A program made the translations under genes and the position numbers. The notes beneath the pieces were generated by a model, which was not told the DNA's origin, did no database searches, and saw only the letters and a list, made by a program, of their open reading frames with translations. Shown here piece by piece: positions 1 to 5,894 of a stretch of 18,467 nt of DNA; position 1 is the first letter of the stretch; the number at the start of each line of letters is the position of its first letter. This DNA is from Anaerolineae bacterium (GTDB lineage Bacteria; Chloroflexota; Anaerolineae; B4-G1; SLSP01): assembly GCA_018055515.1 (NCBI GenBank), contig JAGPHL010000012.1:5408-23874 (forward strand), read 5' to 3'.

Positions 1-1889
1 TCCAACGCGAGGCGCGCCCATTGGGCGATCTCCGGCTCGACGGTGACCTCGTTCGGCGCCTCGCCCCGCAGGAGCGCTTCCAGCGTCTCGGCGAGCTTGC
101 GCAAGGTGATCATGCCCATCGTTGGACAGTAGGGCGGGCGCTCCGAGAGGGGCACGATCGTCTGCTCCGGGTATTCCTGCTGCAGTCTCCGCACCAATCG
201 CGTCTCGGTGCCCACCGCCCACGCGCTTCCGGCGGGCGCGGCGGCGATTTGCTGGATGATGTGACTCGTGGAGCCGACGCTGTCGGCGAGCTCCACCACG
301 CTCCGATCGCATTCCGGGTGAACGATGACCCGGATGCCCGGATACCGTTCCCGCGCGGCGGCGATGTCCGCCGGATGGAAGCGCTGATGCACGTTGCACG
401 CGCCGGGCCAGAGTACCACCTTCGCGTCGCGGATGGCGTCAGCGCTCGGCGGGCGAAAGGGCGTCCACAGCAGGAGCTGCTCCGCGGGGACGCCCATGGC
501 AAGTGCGGTGTTGCGTCCCAGGTGTTGATCAGGGAAGAAGAAAACGCGCGGTCGCTGCGCGAAGGCCCAGGCGAGCACCTTCGCGGCGTTGCCCGAGGTG
601 CAGACGGCGCCGCCGTGTCTGCCGCAGAAAGCCTTGAGTGCTGCATCGGAATTGACATAGGTGATGGGCGTGAGCTCGGCCTCAGCGTGACCGTCGAGCG
701 CGGCGTCGAGCGCGGCCCAAGCCTGCTCGACCTGCGTGTGGCCGGCCGTCTCTGCCAGATAGCAGCCCGCTGCGGGATCGGGGATGTGGACGTGCTGGCC
801 GGGTTTGGCGAGGATCGCCGCGACTTCGGCCATGAAGTGCACGCCGCAAAAGACGATGTGCTCCGCGTCAGTTTTGGCGCCGTCGCGGGCGAGCTGGAGC
901 GAATCTCCGCGAAAATCGGCGAACTGAATCACCTCGTCGCGCTGATAGTGATGTCCCAGAATGACGAGGCGGTTGCCCAGAGCCGCTTTGGCGCGCCGGG
1001 CGCGCTCCTCCCACGAAAGGGCGGGGGCGGCGATGGGACTGAGGATCTTCATGCTCAGGTCGAGAGCGGCGACGGAATGGGTGATGGCGCCGGTGGAAAT
1101 GAAGTCCACGCCGGTCTCGGCGATGGCGGCGACCGTTTCGAGCGTCACGTTGCCCGAGGCTTCCAGCGGCACGCGGCCTCCCGCCAGGGCGACGGCCTCC
1201 CGCAGCGTCTCCAGGTCCATGTTGTCCAACAGGATACGGTCGAGCGGCGGGGTGATGGCCAGCGCTTCGCGCAGCTCGGCGAGGGTGCGCACTTCGACCT
1301 CGATGGGCAGTTCGGGATGCGCCGCGCGGGCGCGGGTCACGGCGGCAGTGAGGCCGCCGGCGCCATCAATGTGATTGTCTTTCACCATGAGCATGTCGAA
1401 GAGGGACATGCGGTGATTCTGCCCGCCGCCCATGCTCACGGCGTATTTATCGAGCACGCGGTAGCCGGGCAGCGTCTTGCGGGTGTCGAGGATCACGGCG
1501 CGCGTCGTGGCGACGGCGTCCACGAAATTGCGCGTCGCTGTGGCGATGCCCGACATCCGCTGCAGGAAGTTGAGCGCCGTGCGCTCCCCCGCCAGCAGCG
1601 AGGGGCCCGGGCCGCTGACCTCGGCGAGGAGCTCGCCCGGGGTGACTTCTTGGCCGTCGCAGACATACGCGGTGAAAGCGAGCGCGGGGTCCACGGCGCG
1701 GAAGACGGCTTCCGCTACGGGCAGGCCGGCGATGATCCCCGGCGCTTTGGCGACGATGCGCCCGATCAGCGACACGGCAGGGTCGAGGGTGGCCTGGCTG
1801 GTCGCATCGCCGGGCCCGATGTCCTCGGCGAGCGCCAGTTCGATCAGCGGCGCAGCGGCAGCGAGGAGTTGTTCGCGTGAAATTGGCAT
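1..1889 (-). CDS. nadC/nadA: NadC-NadA fusion: nicotinate-nucleotide pyrophosphorylase / quinolinate synthase (3' end cut by window edge)
   Basis: One uninterrupted minus-strand frame of about 629 visible codons encodes two consecutive NAD-synthesis enzymes. Residues 1-285 are NadC, which converts quinolinate and PRPP to nicotinate mononucleotide: ERTALNFLQRMSGIAT, DTRKTLPGYR, GGGQNHR, KDNH, EVEVRTL and ASGNVTLE are all intact. After a charged linker (about 285-308), residues 309 onward are long-type NadA, a [4Fe-4S] enzyme making quinolinate from iminoaspartate and DHAP: GHHYQRDEV at 312, with probable cluster cysteines C348 (FCGVHF), C498 (ACNVH) and C588 (YCPTMGM). I checked codon phase at KDNH, at the linker, at GHHYQ, at CTSGN and at YCPTM; all share one frame. 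The ATG follows GGAGG with a 5-nt gap. The final codons (EIAQWARLAL) resemble the usual NadA C-terminus, so little is missing. No nadB is visible. NadC and NadA identities are near certain; the fusion rests on the sequence being free of indels. Confidence 0.93.
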   Translation of the reverse strand, partial: MPISREQLLAAAAPLIELALAEDIGPGDATSQATLDPAVSLIGRIVAKAPGIIAGLPVAEAVFRAVDPALAFTAYVCDGQEVTPGELLAEVSGPGPSLLAGERTALNFLQRMSGIATATRNFVDAVATTRAVILDTRKTLPGYRVLDKYAVSMGGGQNHRMSLFDMLMVKDNHIDGAGGLTAAVTRARAAHPELPIEVEVRTLAELREALAITPPLDRILLDNMDLETLREAVALAGGRVPLEASGNVTLETVAAIAETGVDFISTGAITHSVAALDLSMKILSPIAAPALSWEERARRAKAALGNRLVILGHHYQRDEVIQFADFRGDSLQLARDGAKTDAEHIVFCGVHFMAEVAAILAKPGQHVHIPDPAAGCYLAETAGHTQVEQAWAALDAALDGHAEAELTPITYVNSDAALKAFCGRHGGAVCTSGNAAKVLAWAFAQRPRVFFFPDQHLGRNTALAMGVPAEQLLLWTPFRPPSADAIRDAKVVLWPGACNVHQRFHPADIAAARERYPGIRVIVHPECDRSVVELADSVGSTSHIIQQIAAAPAGSAWAVGTETRLVRRLQQEYPEQTIVPLSERPPYCPTMGMITLRKLAETLEALLRGEAPNEVTVEPEIAQWARLAL

Positions 1890-1933
1890 GATAACCTCCG
1901 GCAATGGTGATTCAGGAGTGGCGTCGCGCACGT

Positions 1934-2290
1934 TCATACGCGGGCACGTTTTTCCAGATCCTCCTGGCGGGTGGCAGGTTGACGTCCCCGCGCGCGGAGC
2001 ACGGCGTTGATCCATTTGGGGCGGTCGGGGATGTAGATGGTGACGGCGACGAGTTCGACCGGGTCGCTGTATTCGCACACGACGTGCACGTCGAGGTCCA
2101 GTTGCAGCGCCGGGCCGGCGATGAGCACTCGTTCGCGGTCGGGATAGTGCTCGAGTAGCCGTCCATTGAAGATGGCGTGGAAGATGTCACTGGCGCGCAG
2201 GCTTTCTTTGTGGGCTTCTCGCAGTGCGTGATCGGAGAGCCGCAACGTCTGCCGGCGGGCTAATAAATCCTCCACATCGGTGATATACAT
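1934..2290 (-). CDS. DUF4258-family small protein
   Basis: This encodes 118 residues matching the DUF4258 pattern: LSDHALREA near the start (H21), a central segment with an NGRLLEHYPD-type turn (42-51), a hydrophobic LDVHVVCEY strand and a closing VTIYIPDRPKWI (83-94). The fold is thought to resemble RelE/BrnT-like small proteins, and some members sit in toxin-antitoxin loci, but no biochemical role can be assigned. Conserved sequence ends near residue 100. The Arg-rich tail (RGRQPATRQEDLEKRARV) overlaps low-complexity words that recur elsewhere in the window and may be acquired read-through. The ATG is preceded by AAGGAAA. It lies 65 nt after the exonuclease gene and 44 nt before nadC/nadA, with no antitoxin-like partner on either side. 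Confidence 0.75.
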   Translation of the reverse strand: MYITDVEDLLARRQTLRLSDHALREAHKESLRASDIFHAIFNGRLLEHYPDRERVLIAGPALQLDLDVHVVCEYSDPVELVAVTIYIPDRPKWINAVLRARGRQPATRQEDLEKRARV

Positions 2291-2355
2291 GGCTGATTTC
2301 CTTGCTTCATGATGTCAGGCCATTCACGCGCCCCCGGGGCTATCCTGCAGGCCGG

Positions 2356-2883
2356 TTACCATGTCACCGGCACACGTTGGAGTTTGCGCTGACGATCGTA
2401 GTAGGCCACGTAGCGGTACGTCTTGCCAAATTCGTACACCTGGCGGGTCACTTCGACGTCTTGCTCACAGTATTGAAACAGCTCCGCCAGACGTCCCTCG
2501 CGCCACCACTGGACGGCTTGCAAGCCGTCGGCGCTTTTGCCGATCTTCAACGTCGCGGTGGCCACGGCGTCCAGCCCGATGCGGTGCCCCAGACGCCTCT
2601 CCAGCACCTGCATCATGTCCACGGTGGGCAGTTTGGCCAGCTCCACAGTTTGCGTGTAGCGTTGCAGCACCGGATAGTCGAATCCGTAAAGATTGTAGCC
2701 CACCACCAGGTCGGCGGCGGCGAGTTCGGCGACCAAAGCCGCCACGTTTTGCTCGGTGTAATGGTGGAAGGCGGCGTCGGCGCTGTTGTAGGTCACGGCG
2801 ACGGACAGGCGCAACCGCTCTGGATACCGTCCGCCGACTTCCTGGAAGGTGTTTTGGGTCTCGATGTCAAAAAACACGGGCAT
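2356..2883 (-). CDS. Stand-alone DEDDy 3'-5' exonuclease-like protein (RNase H fold, YprB/PolB-exonuclease type)
   Basis: The product is 175 residues from the ATG at 2883. An in-frame GTG six codons earlier is possible, but AAAGG precedes the ATG and the family starts right at this strand. The exonuclease motifs appear in order: FFDIET (D6, E8), VVGYNLYGFDY (D69) and YCEQDVEVTRQVY (Y138, D142). This is the complete four-acidic DEDD set with the tyrosine of the DEDDy subgroup. The protein is almost only the catalytic domain, so substrate specificity must come from a partner or from the short C-terminal strand. Similar domains are found fused to or beside helicases; here the preceding gene is the cyclase, 19 nt away. 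Cytosolic single-strand DNA or RNA trimming is the likely activity; the physiological substrate is unknown. Confidence 0.8.
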   Translation of the reverse strand: MPVFFDIETQNTFQEVGGRYPERLRLSVAVTYNSADAAFHHYTEQNVAALVAELAAADLVVGYNLYGFDYPVLQRYTQTVELAKLPTVDMMQVLERRLGHRIGLDAVATATLKIGKSADGLQAVQWWREGRLAELFQYCEQDVEVTRQVYEFGKTYRYVAYYDRQRKLQRVPVTW

Positions 2884-2902
2884 GATGTGGCCTTTCTGCA
2901 CG

Positions 2903-4438
2903 CTAGGCGACGATGACTTCGTAAATGGGCAGGGGCGCGGCGTGCCCTTTGATGGGAACCGGCGGCAGCGGGCGTGTGGGGAAGGCCGTGCGTATCAGGG
3001 TGTAGGTGCGCTGGCAGATGAGGATCTTGCCGGCCGGTGCGAGCTCCTGCAGGGTATGCGCGGTGTTCACCGTCTGGCCGACCACGGTGAAGTTGACCAG
3101 CTCGGTGGTGCCGATGTTGCCCACAATCGCCTCTCCCGTGCTGATGCCGATGCCGAAGGGCAGGCGGTGCTCGGGCGGCAGCTGCTTATGGAGCTGGGCT
3201 GTGGCTTTGAGGATGCGCACGGCAGCACGGACGGCCTGTGCGGCGTAGTTCTCTTGGGGTAGCGGCGCGTTGAAGAACGCCATGATCTCGTCACCCATGA
3301 ACTTGTCGAGCGTGCCTTCTTCATCGAGGAGGATGTGGGCGGCTACGGCGAGATGCTCGTTGAGCACGGAAATGAGCGTTTCCGGTTGGGTGTTGGCGGA
3401 AAACGTCGTGAAGCCCCGCAGATCGGCAAACAGCACGGTGATGGTCTGCCGCTGTCCGCCCGGGCGGATGCTTTCCGGCTGCTGCAGGATGCGTTCTACC
3501 ACCGGTGGCGCGACGTAGTGCTCGAAGACCTGGCGGATCTCGCGTTTTTCTCGCTCGCGTCGCGCTTCGACTTCCGTCAGCAGGCGCGTGTTTTCGATGG
3601 CAATGGCGGCGTAGTCGCTCAGCATCCGCAGGAGGCGCTGATCGTGCTTGTCCAATATTTCGCGGCTGCGCTTGTTGCTCACCGTCAGCGCGCCGAGGAT
3701 TTTGTTGCCGATCTGGATGGGTGTGGCCATCATCAGGCTTTGCGATTGCGTCAGCATGTTGGGATCTTCCACCGGTGTTTGGACCCCATTGTCGGAGCGG
3801 ACCCGGCTAACGCGAGCGGTCGGCTGTCCTGTGTCCGGGTCGAGCATGATCAGGGCGCCGTCCATGGCGCCGGTCAGGTACAGCGCCGCGTCTACAATGC
3901 GCTCCAACAGGGTATCGCGCTCGCGCAGCGAGGTGACCGATTTGCTGACCTGATAGAGCGTGTCGAGTTCCTGGACGCGCTGTGTGAGTTGCGCATTCGC
4001 CTCGCGCAACTCGTTGAGGAGGTCATCGCGTTGCTGCTCGAGCCGGGCGGTGTGCAGCACCCGCTCGATCGAGGCGAGCAGGTCTTCTACTGCAAAGGGC
4101 TTGGGAATGTAATCCCGCACGCCAAGGCGGAATACCTCGACCGCAACGGATTCGGAGCCGTAGGAGGTCACCAGAATTACGGGGATGGCGATTTTCTGTT
4201 CCTGGAGCGTGCGCAGCATCTCGATGCCGTTCATCTGCGGCATTTCGTAATCCAACAGGATCAGATCGGGACGTTCCTCGCGGGCCTTGCGAAGCCCTTC
4301 CAGGCCGTTGCTGGCCGTGATCACGGCGTAGCCTGCCGGTTCCAACACCGATGTTTGGATGAATTCCCGAATGTCAGAACTGTCGTCTATGACCAGGATG
4401 CGCCGGGGTTCGGATTTAGCTGCTGTCATGTTGCCCAT
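2903..4438 (-). CDS. Response regulator with REC, GAF and class III adenylate/guanylate cyclase-like domains
   Basis: This is a 511-residue soluble signalling protein. REC spans about 12-130, with D18/D19, phospho-acceptor D63, T91 and K113 present. A coiled coil (130-160) leads to a GAF domain (about 160-285), a signalling helix (285-325) and a class III cyclase domain (332-511). Both metal-binding aspartates are present (D339 in FADLRGF, D383 in KFMGDE), as is the purine-selecting lysine K379. The second purine-selecting position is N449 (NFT instead of DYT). The transition-state asparagine N458 is kept, but the arginine expected four residues later is T462 (VNTAHTL instead of VNLAAR). Activity is therefore doubtful: it may be weak, altered or lost, with the domain kept for nucleotide binding. 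No dedicated kinase is adjacent. The start has poor Shine-Dalgarno support; Met4 is an alternative. Confidence 0.9.
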   Translation of the reverse strand: MGNMTAAKSEPRRILVIDDSSDIREFIQTSVLEPAGYAVITASNGLEGLRKAREERPDLILLDYEMPQMNGIEMLRTLQEQKIAIPVILVTSYGSESVAVEVFRLGVRDYIPKPFAVEDLLASIERVLHTARLEQQRDDLLNELREANAQLTQRVQELDTLYQVSKSVTSLRERDTLLERIVDAALYLTGAMDGALIMLDPDTGQPTARVSRVRSDNGVQTPVEDPNMLTQSQSLMMATPIQIGNKILGALTVSNKRSREILDKHDQRLLRMLSDYAAIAIENTRLLTEVEARREREKREIRQVFEHYVAPPVVERILQQPESIRPGGQRQTITVLFADLRGFTTFSANTQPETLISVLNEHLAVAAHILLDEEGTLDKFMGDEIMAFFNAPLPQENYAAQAVRAAVRILKATAQLHKQLPPEHRLPFGIGISTGEAIVGNIGTTELVNFTVVGQTVNTAHTLQELAPAGKILICQRTYTLIRTAFPTRPLPPVPIKGHAAPLPIYEVIVA

Positions 4439-4505
4439 TTCGTTGTTGAGACTGGAACTTCGCGGGTCATTTTACCCTTTTTGACCAGGAACGCAAAAGT
4501 GGCCA

Positions 4506-5582
4506 TCAACATTCGGAGCTGATGAGGCCGCCGCCCAGGATCTCATCGCCCGAGTAGAAGACCACCGATTGGCCGGGGGCCAGGCCCCGTTGCGGCGTTT
4601 CAAAGGTGACTCGCGCCCCCTGATCTGGCTCGATTTCGATGTGGGCCGGGGTGCGCGCGGCGCGATAGCGGATGCGGACTTCCGCGTCAAAGCCTGGCGC
4701 GGGCGGGGAGCTGCGGACGAAGGTGAGATCTTCGAGGCGACATGCCGTGCGCAGCAGGGCCTCTGCCGGCCCGACGACGAGAACGTTGTCTTGCGGGCGG
4801 AGCTCGATGACGTAGTACGGCGCGCCGAGCGCGAGTCCCAATCCGCTGCGCTGCCCGACGGTGTAGAGCGGCAATCCCGCGTGCCGACCGACTTCACGCC
4901 CCGTCTGATCCACGATGGGGCCGGGCGTCAGGCGTTCGGGCAGCAGCTGCCGGAGCAGCGTGCGATAGTCCTCGCCCTTGAGGAAGCACAGATCCTGGCT
5001 GTCGCTTTGCCCGGCGTTGGGCAATCCCAGGCGCGCGGCGTGAGCGCGGACTTCGGCCTTATCCGCGACTTCCCCTAGAGGAAGCTGCAGGCGCGTCAGC
5101 TGGGCTTGCGAGAGGCGATAGAGCATGTAGGACTGATCGCGCTGCAGAGCGCGGGCCTGGCGCAGCGCCACGGAGCCATCGGTCTCGACGGTGACGCGCG
5201 CGTAGTGTCCCGTGGCGACCCAGGGCGCGTCGAGGCGGTCGGCGGTCTCCAGCAGTGCGGCGAATTTCAGGGTGGGATTACAGCTCACGCAGGGGTTGGG
5301 CGTCCGTCCGCGGGCATATGTCTCCATCCAGGGGACGACGACCTCGCGGAAGAAGCGCTCGCGCAGGTCCAGCACGGTCAGGGGCAGCTGCAGGGCGTCG
5401 GCGATGGCCTGTACCTGCGGCGGTGATTCGGCGACGAAGGGCGCTTGCCAGAGCTGCAACGTCACGCCGTGAACTTCGAAGCCGGCTTCGAGGAGCAGGG
5501 CAGCAGCGACGGCGCTGTCCACGCCGCCGCTCATGCCGACGACGACCCGTCGCAAGGGTGAATTTTGAGGATGAGTGTGCAT
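4506..5582 (-). CDS. mnmA: tRNA-specific 2-thiouridylase MnmA
   Basis: MnmA installs sulfur at C2 of the wobble uridine in tRNA-Lys, -Glu and -Gln, using ATP to adenylate the base and a relayed persulfide. The 358-residue protein has the N-type PP-loop SGGVDS at 18-23, catalytic Cys98 in NPCVSCN and the persulfide Cys199 in DSQDLCFL. The family segments HYARV, RDQSYMLY, YTVGQRSGLGL and a C-terminal beta barrel (about 290-358) also match. Length is normal. The frame stays open 28 codons upstream to an ATG at 5666, but that segment is not MnmA-like. A TATAAT box lies 7 nt before the chosen ATG, which would place transcription start at the start codon. It is the first gene of a minus-strand run, 67 nt ahead of the cyclase gene. 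Confidence 0.96.
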   Translation of the reverse strand: MHTHPQNSPLRRVVVGMSGGVDSAVAAALLLEAGFEVHGVTLQLWQAPFVAESPPQVQAIADALQLPLTVLDLRERFFREVVVPWMETYARGRTPNPCVSCNPTLKFAALLETADRLDAPWVATGHYARVTVETDGSVALRQARALQRDQSYMLYRLSQAQLTRLQLPLGEVADKAEVRAHAARLGLPNAGQSDSQDLCFLKGEDYRTLLRQLLPERLTPGPIVDQTGREVGRHAGLPLYTVGQRSGLGLALGAPYYVIELRPQDNVLVVGPAEALLRTACRLEDLTFVRSSPPAPGFDAEVRIRYRAARTPAHIEIEPDQGARVTFETPQRGLAPGQSVVFYSGDEILGGGLISSEC

Positions 5583-5589
5583 ACGGGGT

Positions 5590-5595
5590 ATTATA
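5590..5595 (-). promoter_or_regulatory. -10 box for mnmA, probably leaderless
   Basis: TATAAT on the minus strand, preceded by CAGG, ends 7 nt before the mnmA ATG at 5582. No convincing -35 hexamer is found 16-18 nt upstream (the positions read AAGCAT or similar). The expected transcription start would fall on or next to the ATG, and no Shine-Dalgarno sequence precedes that codon. Both facts agree with leaderless translation. Confidence 0.55.
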
Positions 5596-5673
5596 CCTGA
5601 AGCTGCCGCCAATGCTTTCCCGATTTCTTCCAAGAGCGAAGCGGCGTCCGTTTTGTCCCCCGTCATTCCAGGG

Positions 5674-5679
5674 TATAAT
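5674..5679 (+). promoter_or_regulatory. -10 box facing dinG
   Basis: TATAAT on the plus strand in the context GGGTATAATGGG, closely like the mnmA box in flanking bases. A weak TTTGTC/TTGTCC lies 15-16 nt upstream. Transcription from here would give a leader of about 210 nt before dinG, running through the 17-nt repeats, the inverted repeat and the octamer array. Confidence 0.45.
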
Positions 5680-5702
5680 GGGTCGGGTCGTGAAATTCTC
5701 TC

Positions 5703-5822
5703 GCAGAGAAGGTGTGGACGCAGAGAAGGTGTGGGCGCAGATGAACGCTGATGAGAGAAAAACCTGCGAAAATCAGCGTCCTATCATTCTCCGGCGTTGA
5801 TTGGACGCAGAGAAGGTGTGGA
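5703..5822 (+). repeat. Three copies of a 17-nt repeat, GCAGAGAAGGTGTGGAC
   Basis: Copies begin at 5703, 5720 and 5807. The first two are directly tandem with a single A-to-G change near the end of the second, and the third sits 70 nt further on. The third copy runs straight into the ACGTAAGTG word and octamer array. There are too few copies and no spacers, so this is not a CRISPR array. Confidence 0.8.
5745..5779 (+). repeat. 8-bp inverted repeat in the dinG leader
   Basis: ACGCTGAT (5745-5752) is perfectly complementary to ATCAGCGT (5772-5779), with a 19-nt A-rich loop. No T-run follows, so it does not look like an intrinsic terminator. It may be a leader RNA hairpin or the palindromic part of the dispersed element. 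Confidence 0.5.
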
Positions 5823-5829
5823 CGTAAGT

Positions 5830-5869
5830 GATTCGCCGATTCGCCTTTTCGCTGATTCGCTGACTGCTG
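5830..5869 (+). repeat. Degenerate octamer array (GATTCGCY units)
   Basis: Five consecutive 8-nt units read GATTCGCC, GATTCGCC, TTTTCGCT, GATTCGCT and GACTGCTG. The array starts at the last G of ACGTAAGTG (5822-5830). It ends 25 nt before the dinG start codon, so it lies just upstream of the ribosome binding site. Confidence 0.75.
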
Positions 5870-5894
5870 ATCTCTATTTTTTTTGAAGGAGTTT

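Larger units (their letters stand above)
5583..5894. other. Divergent intergenic region mnmA/dinG
   Basis: 312 nt with no supported gene. It contains the two opposed -10 boxes, the 17-nt repeats, the inverted repeat and the octamer array listed separately. Small open frames here are built from repeat words and have no coding signature. Confidence 0.7.

Noticed and set aside
21..1880. 619-codon open frame on the plus strand
   Set aside because: Exactly antisense to the NadC-NadA fusion, whose motifs are unmistakable. Its translation is Gly/Arg/His-rich without domain signature, a usual side effect of high GC.
1934..2290. DUF4258 gene as a toxin-antitoxin locus
   Set aside because: No small helix-turn-helix or zinc-finger partner lies on either side, so the label is not supported.
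3335..4522. 395-codon open frame on the plus strand
   Set aside because: Shadow of the cyclase gene; no family resemblance.
5583..5666. 28-residue N-terminal extension of MnmA
   Set aside because: Not MnmA-like, and the -10 box lies inside it; the family start fits the ATG at 5582. Not fully excluded.
5703..5822. Possible CRISPR array
   Set aside because: Only three short repeats, two without any spacer, and no cas genes.
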